28,659 bases of DNA from Scleroderma bovista (lineage: Eukaryota; Basidiomycota; Agaricomycetes; Boletales; Sclerodermataceae). Below, in pieces: positions 10,720 through 22,907 of this stretch (position 1 is the first letter of the stretch; the number at the start of each line of letters is the position of its first letter). The stretch is from positions 1 to 28,659 of the forward strand of contig JAYMGJ010000410.1 of assembly GCA_037178675.1 (NCBI GenBank), in the 5' to 3' direction. The position numbers and the translations under genes are program-made. The notes beneath the pieces were generated by a model, which worked only from the letters and a program-made list of their open reading frames with translations, searched no databases and was not told the origin of the DNA.

Positions 10720-11143
10720 AGCCGCTGATACCGATATTGACGATAGTATCGATCGTCTTACCCGTGTATCCCCATGCACCGCTCCTGACAGACTCTGAGA
10801 ATTCCCTCATGTACTTCAGCACATCTGCAATCTCGTTGACCCCCAATTCCTCAATCTTGAACTCATCGAAATTGCGGAGTGCAACGTGCAGCACGGCCCG
10901 ATCCTCTGTGGTGTTAATGTGCTCTCCAGAAAAGATACATTTTGATCCCTGCATGCTTCCCGCGCTAGGGCAAGAAGTGTGCCTTTGTGATAAGGTTCTT
11001 GGAGCAGTCCAGGAGGAAGGTCGTGCTAGGATCCGTGGCGTCAACATATTGGGCGGAGAACTTGGAAAAGCGGTTGGGATCCTGAGCAAACAGGTCCCAA
11101 GTTGAGCACGAGCCTGACGTGCTCCCTGCTGTAGATCTCCTGG
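10720..11143 (-). pseudogene. glucose-6-phosphate isomerase, N-terminal fragment (copy B)
   Basis: Reading leftward this encodes [81 protein letters not shown], then stops matching. These are the conserved N-terminal parts of glucose-6-phosphate isomerase, the glycolytic enzyme that interconverts glucose-6-phosphate and fructose-6-phosphate. The fragment begins abruptly after GATCTCCTGG (11143) and ends inside the sugar-phosphate loop (10720), so it lacks the start and about two thirds of the protein. A 1-nt insertion after LVLNL puts the FAQDPNRF part out of frame; the same lesion is in the copy after C. It cannot make an enzyme. Confidence 0.88.
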
Positions 11144-11176
11144 TATGGAAAGCCAGAGTGCCTTGCTCGGATTTTT

Positions 11177-11797
11177 CTCGGCATTCGGCCAATCACATGC
11201 TGCATTTGGTAGTATTGCAAACTGAGACTTCGGACACCTTTGATTGGCAACTTTCTTTGCATTGAGCAAAAATTTCTTTTGATGATTTACCAATGGTAGT
11301 ATTGACTTGAGACAGCATAGTAATCATCGAATGTGCACTTAAACTGCTTAGTGATTTCCTGGCCTGGCCTATAAGGGCTGTCAACTTCTGGGGCGAGCCC
11401 TAACTGACAGCCTAGAGAGGGCCCAAGCCCAGGGCTCATGTATTACAATAGACCCAGGAATTACATAAAGAGCTACTAACCGGCGTCGTGTGCACCTTAC
11501 TGGGTCATTGGAATTTGGACGTAGACAGTGGCGCAGAAGAATCAAAATTGCACCTAGAAACGTCAGTCGAGCGCTGAAGATCAAAACCACTTACCTTGTT
11601 GTGGTCGATGTTGGTTGTGTGTAAGTGCACATTCGATGATCCCTGTGCTGTCTGAAGTCAATACTACCATTGGTAAATCATCAATACAAAAATTTGCCCA
11701 ACGCCAGACTGTACGTTGCTAATGGGAGGTGTCCGAAGTCTCAGTTGGCAATACTACCAAATACAGTATGCGATTGGCCGAATGGCCGAATGCCGAA
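11177..11797. mobile_element. foldback / MITE-like element with ~170-bp inverted arms
   Basis: The left arm (about 11177-11340) is the imperfect reverse complement of the right arm (about 11623-11797). Pairs include TCGGCATTCGGCCA against its complement at the outer ends, TTTGGTAGTATTGC, ACTGAGACTTCGGACACC, GATGATTTACCAATGGTAG and CATCGAATGTGCACTT at the inner ends. The spacer of about 280 bp has no convincing gene. Within each arm the word GGTAGTATTG occurs twice. The layout fits a non-autonomous DNA element of foldback or long-TIR MITE type. I could not identify target-site duplications or a superfamily. It lies just beyond the isomerase fragment after copy B. Confidence 0.75.
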
Positions 11798-11814
11798 GAC
11801 AGACTCATTGCTGT

Positions 11815-12148
11815 GAGGAGAGGTGGCCTACGGCTGAGATATGCGCTGGGGCTGAGTACTGGTCGATGACGACGAAGCAGCTTTTATTCAACCCTTGAGC
11901 TGCATGGTCGATATGATCCTTTTCCTGGTGTTAGTAGTAGTATCATCTGACGTTACACGGAGGACGAGGCCCGAACTGGTGGATTCGTCCCTGTCCCACG
12001 CGTAGACGCTCGTAGACGGCCCTAAAAGTTATTTAGTAAGTTGCAGTGGCTGTTGCGCGTCATCCATGGTAGTATTAAATACGTTCTGGAAGACTCAAAC
12101 GGATAACCACTTCATTCCGAAGACCGTTGGGACCACTCAATCTCTTTG
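11815..12148 (+). promoter_or_regulatory. upstream region of copy C with shared modules
   Basis: Three pieces recur elsewhere. First, 11815-11880 (GGTGGCC...GGCTGAG...CTGGGGCTGAGTACTGG) matches 21228-21280. Second, TTGAGCTGCATGGTCG...TTTCCTGGTGTTA (11895-11932) matches 22515-22552. Third, CTGACGTTACACGGA...GAGGCCCGAACTG through TTAGTAAGTTGCAGTGGCTGTTGCG matches 17740-17830 before copy D. The TATA-like TATTAAAT is at 12073-12080. This is the same upstream DNA duplicated along with the genes. Confidence 0.5.
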
Positions 12149-13809
12149 ATGCATTCTCAGTTGTGAGTTCTTTTCATACTTTCCGGATATTGACCGTTCA
12201 CTGCCCAGCCCTGAGTTCTAGAGGTATTAGTGCTTCCTTTACTGCTGTATACTTCAGTGAGCCTCTTGTATCCTGGTTATTACTGCGTCCCTGCTATTAG
12301 GTACTGAGCCTTGTTTGCAGCTTTACTATTATATGACTACAAACTCACGATCGCACGAGAGATCGAGTTATTCTGGAAAAGGCCTAAAAGATCACGGACG
12401 TTTGTCCTCTTCATTGCCAATCGATATATCCCCATCCTCGGCCGTGCTCCATTCCTGGTGTATTCGTTTTGGTCACCTGAAAGTCAGTCTGACTACGAGG
12501 TGAGCAGTGTTTCAAGATTTATCCCGTATTCTGACATGCAACTGCCTTTTTTGATATTAGTGGTGAGCTGGTCCCGACTTGTTTCTTTGTTGGTTTTTCA
12601 TTGACATGGCACCATACCAGGTGTAATTCCTTACGTCTCATTGACGAAGTGGTGATTAGTGTCATCCAAGTCATTGGAATGGGTGCGTAGTTCACTACCA
12701 TATTCTATGTTCGTTTTTCTGACAAACCAAAGTCATCATGGCTACGCGTGTCTACGCTCTTTATCAAAATAGCCGGCTAGTTCTGATCTCACTTATCATG
12801 CTTTTGCTTGGTGTGATCACTGTTGGCTGTGTACGTGTGTCACCCCAACGCATGATTGTGTCCGATGACTGATAAGATGTCGATCAGTGGGCAGGGCTCT
12901 CCATGTCATCACATCCGACAGATCTCCATTTTCTATCACAGTCGGCAGGGAATATTGGCTGCCCCCCCGGCGCATATTTATCATCTAAACAGTGAGCTGT
13001 CTCCGTATTATGTGTGTAACATAGGGTTGATATTCCACAGGGCCGTGTGTATGTGATTCTAATTAATCTCTAGAAAACCTCTTTCTGACCTTAGTCCCTC
13101 GCTGGGAATGCCGTGTGTTATACTGTCGCACAGATATAGTAATTGCATGGAGCGGACAACTCGTTTTCGACTTCGTTATCTTCTTACTTACCCTCTTGCG
13201 GTCTCTGCGTATTCTGGAAGAACGGAGCCGGAGTATATCAAACATCCTGCTACGAGATGGTACGTCTTTCGAACTTGACTTTCCGCTGAAACCTATATGA
13301 ATGGATTATTAGGTTCTCTATACTTTGCGTGAGTTGAGGGTTGTATTGTTGTAGGGTGTCGCTGATGAGGTGCCATCCTTTCAGGGCAATGTGTGGAGTC
13401 AATGTTGTTAATACAATTGTACTATTGGTGAGTTGTCCAGTCGTTTTCCTCTCTATTTTCCGATGTAATGTGGATTAGGTTGCAACAGTGAGTTTTCGAC
13501 GGCGTCTCAGCACTGAACGTGGGGTGACCCCTGCTTCCAGAACTCTCTCAAGGGTTCCACTGCTGGTTTGACCAACGCGTAAGTCTCCATCATTCAATTC
13601 GAAACGACTGAGAAACAGAAACAATCACCATCAGGATCACGACCACACTAATTTCAAGGCTTATGTTCCATCTTCGGGATCCAAATGTAACAGATCCAAC
13701 GGGCTTTTTGGTGTATCCATTATCACATCCAAACGTGGTATTCACCATGCAATCTTCTGGGACGGCTATTGGTGCTGACACCGGAATAGCGCCAACGCCA
13801 GTGCCATGA
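12149..13809 (+). CDS. DUF6533-type membrane protein, copy C
   Basis: Exons: 12149-12162, 12222-12256, 12321-12499, 12561-12562, 12621-12682, 12733-12830, 12942-12991, 13041-13048, 13134-13259, 13313-13328, 13385-13427, 13479-13487, 13541-13578, 13635-13809. Total 855 nt, 284 aa, open throughout. Motifs are as in copy B: LLLYDY, REIELFW, MATRVYALY, IGCPPGAY, WSGQLVFD, ILLRDG, ISRLMFHLRDP. The donor after exon 3 is GAG|GTGAGC and after exon 13 GC|GTAAGT, both closer to consensus than in B. Introns 6 and 10 are slightly shorter than in B. It shares upstream and downstream DNA most closely with copy D, so C and D are probably the youngest pair. It is followed by the near-complete isomerase pseudogene. 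Confidence 0.87.
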
Positions 13810-14214
13810 CGGACGCTGATATGTGCTTGCACATGCAACGAATACGATACGAAGGACTATCTCCCTTCAAATTTCGAGGGTTACCGAGGGCAGATAGGTT
13901 TGTTGTCTACGACGCAAGAAATATTGCGATAGCGTTTCTATTTACATCACTGGCAGTTCTTCGTACAGGCCGTGAGTACACCATACTACGCAGCCAGATG
14001 CTCTAAGGAATTCCAGCTCATCACTCATAGCCGTCTACCTTACAATGTAGTCTATTTGATGGATCATTATACCTATATACCATTGCAAATGTACATTGCC
14101 CCAAATTCTAAAAACGTACAAGCACTTTTTGTTAGGGAAGTAATACCAATCGATGCAGCAAACAATACAAGAACAATGATCTAGGATGATAGCTTTTGCC
14201 GCCCCGATGACACT
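13810..14214 (+). repeat. 3' flank of copy C and 3' UTR of the convergent isomerase
   Basis: The flank runs through TATACCATTGCAAAT and continues into CCAAATTCTAAAAACGTAC...GATCTAGGATGATAGC. This last part is conserved with copy D (19880-19980) and represents DNA downstream of the isomerase stop codon at 14215-14217. It is the least disturbed form of the unit junction in the window. Confidence 0.6.
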
Positions 14215-16074
<1,860 letters not shown>

Positions 16075-17720
16075 GGTTGTAGAGAAACTATAACTTAGGA
16101 TGCGGTGAAAGTAGGGAGGGAACGACATATGCGGTGACGGCCATTATATCATAGCCTGTTTCATGCAGCGTGAAAACAAGCGGAACCACAACGACGCTGC
16201 AATTTCCAAATGATGCTAGCTGAAATTCCTCATCCTGTCTTTGTCTCGGAATGGTATGCCTTCGCAACGCCAGTCGACAATCGAGCTTCTTAGGAGGCTT
16301 TCCATTACGTTTGAACAAAGATTACAGATCACTGCTTGTGAGCTTGAGTTGCGAATACTTTCCGTGAACGAGGTTAACCATGTCGGCACCAAGGAAGATA
16401 CATGACGAGGTCTCGTCCTTTTTGTAAATTTACTGATACGAACTTGGTGGTGACCTTCGCTGCGGATGGTGTCAATGGTTTCAAGTCCAATCACTCATCT
16501 CAAGAGCAATGTACCTTGCCGTGATATGATATTAAATTGAACATGGGGACTCAGCTACACCTCTTCGTGCTAGGAAGTAACAAAAGACAACACACACCTG
16601 AGAGGGAGGAAATGAACTGGTTAGAGAACCCGTCGATGTACAATCGCTGGAATTGCTTTTCGCAATCACCGTTGGTGGTAGCTGCATGACATGTGTCATG
16701 AAATGAGTGCTACTTCCTCTTAAGCGGCACGAGCATCCATTCTGGTCAGAATTCCTTGGGTGAGGAAGGCATCCTGCGATAAGCCACCAAAAGAGAAGAC
16801 CAAACCAGACTTGCCTGGATAATGACTTTATTCTACTACAACGTCTGCCGGGTGTAGTACAATGAAAAGCATATGTCATGAGGTGTTCGCGGGCTCGAGG
16901 ATAGCCATGCACAAGGGGCGTGAAGGACGGTTGTGAACTGGGCACAAAGGTGGTGAAGATGTACGGTTCTATTTTCTTCGTTATTCACAGTCGGCACACC
17001 ATCACCATCACGGGGTAGGTGAGCCATCAGATTCACTTGACTAACACAAGAGACACACCCAAACATCCCTGGACACTCTATCAACGCAGGTACCATATGC
17101 ACAGCATGTCCATCATCCCATTCCCAACCCAGCACGATCTCGTAGATTGCGCAGTGCGAACTTCGAGTGTGAATGTCAGTGTTGTTTCGTCTGTATCCGG
17201 ATCCGAGTCCGTGCCCGCACCCGCGTCGGTGTGAAAGTGAGAATGGGAACCCGACTCGCCCGTTGAAGAAGGTGGCGGTTCGTCGACATCTTGCGTCGCA
17301 GTCGTCGACTCTACACACCCCTCCCGATCCCGTGGCCACCGCCACCCTCACCCTTTTTCTTCCGCCTTCGCGTACCCCGACATATCACCGGCCTCACAAC
17401 CGCATTTGGCCAGCACCGTGCCCATGTTGCTTTCCCAGCCTCCGCATCCTACTCTACGACACTCACGCCATTTATATGTGCGCCCTCCTCTCCGGCCCCC
17501 AGCTCCCCAGTCAAACTATACCTTACTTAGATGAGCCTCAAGGCACATTGTACCTTTCCTTTCATCTTGTTCCTTGTCTTTCAACTCACTCTCGGTTCTT
17601 TGTGTACATCTAGTATATAAGATCTTTTGTACAGACCCGAACATCAGAGTAGAATTTGTTCTCGAATTTCCTCATCTGAACATGCTCGTCGGACTCGACT
17701 CCAAGATTTTCACCGCGGAC
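16075..17720. other. 1.6-kb upstream of the isomerase pseudogene, no assigned gene
   Basis: The first few hundred bases are presumably the old isomerase promoter. The region 17110-17350 on the minus strand reads as a Ser/Thr/Asp-rich stretch (TATQDVDEPPPSSTGESGS near 17260-17310) followed by other open frames. This may be part of a decayed gene, but I recognise no domain and no consistent intron model. The plus strand is pyrimidine-rich at 17330-17600. Confidence 0.4.
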
Positions 17721-17910
17721 TGGTGGCTTAGTAGTATCGTCTGACGTTACACGGACGACGAGGCCCGAACTGGGGGATTCGTCCACGTAGATGGCCCTAA
17801 GTTACTTAGTAAGTTGCAGTGGCTGTTGCGTGTCATCTATGATATTAAATGCGTTCTGGAAGACTCAAACGGATAACCACTTCACCGTCGGGACCACTCA
17901 AATCTCTTTG
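17721..17910 (+). promoter_or_regulatory. upstream region of copy D
   Basis: This is the same module as before copy C: CTGACGTTACACGGA at 17740, AGGCCCGAACTGGGGGATTCG, TTAGTAAGTTGCAGTGGCTG, then TATTAAAT at 17843-17850, 61 nt before the ATG. Conservation and position suggest a promoter. Confidence 0.45.
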
Positions 17911-19579
17911 ATGCATTCTCAGTTGTGAGTTCTTTTCATACTTTCTGGATATTGACCGCTCACTGCCCAGCCCTGAGTTCCAGAGATATTAGTGCTTCCT
18001 TTACTGTTGTATACTTCAGTGAGCCTCTTATACCCTGGTTATTACTGCGTCCCTGCTATTAGGTACTGAGACTTGTTTGCAGCTTTACTATTATACGACT
18101 ACACACTCACGATCGCACGAGAGATTGAGCTATTCTGGAAAAGGCCTAAAAGATCACGGATGTTTGCCCTCTTCATCGCCAATCGATATATCCCTATCCT
18201 CGGCCATGCTCCATTCCTGGTGTATTGGTTTCGGTCACCTGAACATCAGTCTGACTACGGGGTGCGCAGTGTTTCATGATTTATCCCGTATTCTGACATG
18301 CAACTGCCTTTTTTGATATTAGTGGTGAGCTGGTCCCGACTTGTTTCTTTGTTGGTTTTTCATTGACATGGCACCATACCAGGTGTAATTCCTTACGTCT
18401 CATTGACGAAGTGGTGATTAGTGTCATCCAAGTCATTGGAATGGGTGTGTAGTTCACTACCATATTCTATGTTCGTTTTTCTGACAAACCAAAGTCATCC
18501 TGTCTACGCGTGTCTACGCTCTTTATCAAAATAGCCGACTAGTTCTGATCTCACTTATCATGCTTTGGCTTGGTGTGATCACTGTTGGCTGTGTACGTGT
18601 GTCACCCTAACGCATGATTGTGTCCGATGACTGATAAGATATTCATTAGTGGGCAGCGCTCTCCGGCCATGTCATGTCATCACATCCGACAGATCTCCTA
18701 TTTCTATCACAGTCGACAGGGCATATTGGCTGCCCCCCCGGCGCATATTTATCATCTAAACAGTGAGCTATCTCCGTATTATGTGTGTAACATAGGGCTG
18801 ATATTCCACAGGGCCGTGTGTATGTGATTCTAATTAATCGCTAGAAAAACTCTTTCTGACCTTAGTCCCTCGCTGGGAATGCCGTGTGTTATACTGTCGC
18901 ACAGATATAGTAATTGCATGGAGCGGACAACTTATTTTCGACTTCATTATCTTCTTGTTTACCCTCTTGCGGTCACTGCGTATTCTGGAAGAACGGAGCC
19001 GGAGTATATCAAACATCCTGCTACGAGATGGTGCGTCTTTCGAAGTTGACTTTCGCTGAAACCTATATGAATGGATTATTAGGTGCTCTATACTTTGCGT
19101 GAGTTGAGGATTGTATTGTTTTAGGGTGTCGCTGATGAGGCGCCATCCTTTCAGGGCAATGTGTGGAGCCAATGCTGTTAATGCAATTGTACTATTGGTG
19201 AGTTGTCCAGTCGCGTTCCTCTCTATTTTCCGATGTAATGTGGATTAGGTTGCAACAGTGAGTTTTCGACGGCGTCTCAGCACTGAATGTGGGTTGACCC
19301 CTGCTTCCAGAACTCTCTCAAGGGTGCCACTGCTGGTTTGACCAACGCGTCAGTCTCCATCATTCAATTCGAAACGACTGAGAAACAGAAACAATCACCA
19401 TCAGGATCATGACCATACTAATTTCAAGGCTTATGTTCCATCCTCGGGATCCAAAGGTAACAGATCCAACGGGCTTCTTGGTGTATCCATTATCACATCC
19501 AAACGTGGTATTCGCCATGCAATCTTCTGGGACGGCTATTGGTGCTGACACAGGAATAGCGCCAACGCCAGTGCCATGA
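17911..19579 (+). CDS. DUF6533-type membrane protein, copy D
   Basis: Exons: 17911-17924, 17984-18018, 18083-18261, 18323-18324, 18383-18444, 18495-18592, 18713-18762, 18812-18819, 18905-19030, 19083-19098, 19155-19197, 19249-19257, 19311-19348, 19405-19579. Total 855 nt, 284 aa, open. It carries the same motifs as copy C, with changes such as ILSTRVYALY (exon 6 has lost the Met and Ala codons seen in other copies), GALYFA in exon 10 and HPRDP in exon 14. All exon lengths equal those of C. It is followed convergently by a C-terminal isomerase fragment. Being open despite many substitutions against A, it looks functional, although expression cannot be judged from sequence. Confidence 0.87.
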
Positions 19580-19999
19580 CGGACGCTGATATGTGCTCGC
19601 ACATGCAAAGAATACGATACGAAGGACTGACTATCTCCCTTCAAATTTCGTGGGTTACCGAGGGGAGATAAATTTGTTGTCTACGACGCACGAAATATAG
19701 CGTTAGCGTTTCCATTTATATCACTGGCAGTTCTTCGTACAGGCCGTGAGTACATCACATTACGCAGTCAGACATGCAGTGCTCTAAGGAAATCCAGCCC
19801 TCGGCATCATAGTCGTCTACCTTGCAATGTGTAGTCTATTTGATGGACCATTATACCTCTATATACCATTGCAAATCTGCATGTGCCAAATTCTAAAAAC
19901 GTGCAAGCACTTTTTGTTAGGGAAGTAATACCAATCGATGCAGCAAACAATACAAGAACAATGATCTAGGATGATAGCTTTTGCTGACCAGATAACACT

Positions 20000-20583
20000 T
20001 CAATCCCTCCTGTGTTGTTGGTAGTAGTGGATGAGACCAGTCGTCTGAAATGAGAAAGTTTGTGTCAGTACTGTCGACTTGTGTGAAAAAAAAGACGCAC
20101 AGAGCTGTCGTGGCCCTTCACATCCTCAGGCCTGCTCAATTGTGCCAAGATGTTCTTCGCAAGCACTTGTCCAAGTTCGACACCCATTTGATCCGTTTTC
20201 GAATAAAACCGCGGCTCAGTAAAGTAACATTAAAACACAAATGTGTGCCTGACGAACCAAACGAGTTGATACCACAGATGTGACACCCTGGGTAAATATC
20301 TTGTGCTCGTATAACGCAATAACTGCATCGAGTGTTCGGGGGGTCAGCAGAGGGAACATGATGCTGTTACTAGGCCGGTTCCCCTCGAACACCTTACTCT
20401 TCACGAGCGCCTCATTGGCCCCAGGGCCAAGCTCCTTACGCACCTCTTCCTCCGTCTTTCCGAACGCGAGTGCCTCGGGCTGCGCAAAGTAGTTAGAAAG
20501 GAGAATACGGTGGTGCTTGGAGTTGCCGATCGGGTTGTGCGACGTGCATGGGGCGAGGAAGTCTTCGGGAACAAGCTTCGTGC
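20000..20583 (-). pseudogene. glucose-6-phosphate isomerase, C-terminal fragment (copy D)
   Basis: Reading leftward: [80 protein letters not shown], then after a 2-nt insertion the INSF part, the intron before DQMG (10 nt longer than in C), and a final exon ending QQHRRD-stop at 20000-20002. These are the last ~150 residues of the isomerase. The frame is better preserved than in copy C: no lesion in SKHH and an intact EEVRKELG. The 2-nt insertion after FTQGV is shared with C. The match stops at 20583, where unrelated GC-rich sequence begins, so the first two thirds of the gene are missing. Confidence 0.88.
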
Positions 20584-21227
20584 AAGGTATGCGGAGGAGG
20601 GACGGATGGTGGCGGTATATGGTGCGAGAAGGGTGTTGGAAGGGATTCTGTGCGGGTGCGTCTGTGCGGTAGCGTGTGTTGTGGGTGAGCGGGCGGGCAT
20701 GGGCGTGTACGTCGACGTCGATGTGGATATGGGAATGGACGCAGGTGTGGGCGCGAGTATGGGCGGGGGAGGGAAGGCGGACGTGGATGTCGATGGTCCG
20801 ACGTGTAGCCTTGGTGATGGTGAACGCAGCGTGTCCCCCCCACCTGAAGAGGTCGAGTCGTGTTTGAGCACTGTCCATGGATGCTTTACTACGTTTGCGT
20901 CTGCGTCGACGAGGACGGGCGTGGTGCTATCAGTTGGGACATTGTGTGTCCGTATCGGTCGGTATATCTGAGTTGATTCATGCGTTCATGGATGGACGCA
21001 CCGTTGACCATCAACGCGGATGACCATTATCGATGTATGTTCTAGGTACAAGAACAGGCGCATTTGAGCGCAGTCACCTTTCTCCATGCCTTTGCGACCT
21101 TGAGCAAGTGAGCATGTGTCGAGGGATCGGGGTACACGTCTGGGGGGGGAAGGAAATATCCGCTGCAGGAGACGTCGATGTCGATCTGGCAAGCGAGTCA
21201 ATGTCAGAATTGCAGTGGGGAGAGGTG
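20584..21227. other. GC-rich low-complexity stretch joined to the isomerase fragment
   Basis: From 20584 the DNA is GC-rich with GTCGACGTCGATGTGG-like repeats around 20700-20800. These read V-D-V-D-V-D on the plus strand and S-T-S-T on the minus strand. An open minus-strand frame (20878-20216) runs in phase from this stretch into the isomerase fragment, but lacks a recognisable domain. I cannot tell whether it is part of a gene. Confidence 0.35.
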
Positions 21228-21284
21228 GCCCACGGCTGAGAGATGCGCTGGGGCTGAGTACTGGTTGATGGCGAAAAAGCAGAG
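21228..21284 (+). repeat. upstream module also found before copy C
   Basis: GGTGGCCCACGGCTGAGAGA and CTGGGGCTGAGTACTGG match 11815-11880. In the C region the sequence continues directly into TTGAGCTGCATGGTCG. Here the continuation is found only at about 22500, so about 1.2 kb has been inserted between. Confidence 0.6.
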
Positions 21285-21766
21285 ACGAGCAAGGATGTGC
21301 GCCGTCCGAGTCGCTTGACAGTTCCATCTGACCTACTAGGAGCTTGTCCAACAACGTAAGTAAGAGTAGAGCAAGAGTACTAACAAGAATTATGTGGTAG
21401 TCGGAACTGGCCATGGGTGTATGTAACTTAGTAATGCATGTCTCAATCTCTCGCTCTTCGTCTGGGATGGTTTCCGCTCTGTGCCACTCGTCGGATACCC
21501 TCAGCGGTATGGCAAGAGAGGATCTACACTGGCTAGTACCAGTGTGGTGCTGCACGGGGACGAAAAAAGTGCTGGCGTGCTCCCGAAAGGGACACTCTCG
21601 CCCGGCTGGCTTGTGGGTGCACTCTGCTGCTGGCCCGCTTCGCTCACAAAGAAGCCTCCTTGTCCCCACCCGCCTTCACCCAGTTTTTCAGACCATCCTT
21701 GCGTCGGGTCGCTGCCAACTCACACGCTCAGCCCACTCCCCTCGTATGTGGTAGATGGTAGTTCAC

Positions 21767-22096
21767 CTATGTAAACAGCCCTGGAAGGTCGGGGGTACCC
21801 GGGTAGCGGTTAAGCTTCCTGACGAGAGCTTTCGCAGGTTCGAAACAGCATGCCCTAACCCGCCCCTTTACCTGTCCCTGTGACACTGTACTGTACGCGG
21901 CCCCGATCATAGGATCAACATCTTTCACTTTGTCCCACATCGTCGTCACTAACCGCACCCGCTCGGCGGCCTTCTCACCGCATAACCGGCTGAACGTATC
22001 AAAGTTCCTGCACAGGGTGCCAGACATGTAATCGGTTGCTCGATGGGTGTAGATAACGCCGGTGAGCTTGACATTCGCTCGGTATCTAACGATCAC
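21767..22096 (-). pseudogene. G-domain (AIG1-like) GTPase, internal fragment
   Basis: Reading leftward from 22096: YRANVKLTGVIYTHRATDY, CRNFDTFSRLCGEKAAERV, LVTTMWDKVKDVDP, then a diverging tail to a stop at 21767. In Agaricomycete P-loop GTPases of this kind, the GVIYxHR segment, the RNFxxFxxLCG segment and the T-x-MW motif directly follow the DTPGF exon. Here the P-loop and DTPGF exons are missing from this strand but are present just to the right on the opposite strand. The fragment lacks the GTP-binding start and most of the C-terminus, so it is not functional. Confidence 0.75.
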
Positions 22097-22428
22097 AGGG
22101 TGATGGGTCCTACGGGATCAGGCAAGAGCAATGTAGGCGAGGAAATTCCACAACTAATTTCTAAGAGATTCATAGTTCATCAACAAACTTATGGGAAACA
22201 AAGATGAAAATGGAGTACATACACTCCAATTTTGCACACAGGAAATCAGGGTATTCAAAATGAGCCTGGCCGATGGACGACATTACGTCTTCGTGGACAC
22301 GCCGGGATTTAACAACACTCTTCAATCTGATCGAGAGGTAATTCAAACAATTTCTGACTGGTTGGAAGTGACGTGTCTGTTGAATTTCTAGGTGTATCAT
22401 CATATACTAACTTTTCAACATAATACAG
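22097..22428 (+). pseudogene. G-domain (AIG1-like) GTPase, N-terminal P-loop fragment
   Basis: An exon to 22132 encodes VMGPTGSGKSN, the P-loop. A 43-nt intron (22133-22175, GTAGGC...CATAG, branch CTAAT) is followed by an exon 22176-22367 encoding FINKLMGNKDENG, EIRVFKMSLADGRHYVFV, DTPGFNN (G3 motif) and ISDWLE. A further intron, GTGACG to TACAG (22368-22428) with branch ACTAAC, follows. The next expected exon is not downstream; its homologue lies inverted at 21767-22096. No start codon is seen before the P-loop. GTP binding is the family role; this piece is a broken gene. Confidence 0.78.
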
Positions 22429-22907
22429 TGAGCAGACTGCGATGACCCTACAAGACCTACATGATAACAACGTCTGACGAGTTGATGTTGGCGAGGAAGT
22501 CCTTTCATTGAATCCTTGAGCTGCATGGTCGTTATGGTCCCTTTCCTGGTGTTACATAGTATACGCCGTTACTCGGAGGACAAGGCCCGAACCGGGGTGC
22601 TAAGTCAGCGGACTTCCAGTTCCGATTACTAATTCCTGTTACCTCGCACTGCTTCTAGTCTGCTTCTTAGTTTCTCTTCTCGCACTATTAGTATGATACC
22701 ACTCTCGTTACTCGTTCCTGGATAGTACAGTACTGAGTAGAAAGTCGATACCAGTCTCTCGTTGTAGTCTCAGTCTTTTCCTGACCAGTTACCATTGCCA
22801 GATGATTGAGTCAGTTTGAAAGGGTTCTTGTGCGACCGCGTTAGATACTAGCTACCTCTCATCGTTACACGGGGGATTCGTCCCATGTCCCACGTAGACG
22901 GCAGCTT
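22429..22907. other. spacer with two duplicated modules and a ~275-bp insertion
   Basis: About 22497-22597 resumes the upstream module of copy C (TTGAGCTGCATGGTCG, TTTCCTGGTGTTA, AGGCCCGAACCGGG). It is then interrupted and continues at about 22865 (CGTTACACGGGGGATTCG). The inserted 22598-22865 has no gene. CGTTACTCGG (22566-22575) and CGTTACACGG (22863-22872) lie on its two sides. Confidence 0.45.

Noticed and set aside
16836..17351. 171-codon minus-strand frame as a gene.
   Set aside because: It begins in Ser/Cys/Arg-rich sequence with no known domain, and an overlapping frame reads equally well. It was left as an unassigned region.
22570..22630. Possible tRNA gene.
   Set aside because: Only a B-box-like word is present; the acceptor and T stems cannot be paired.
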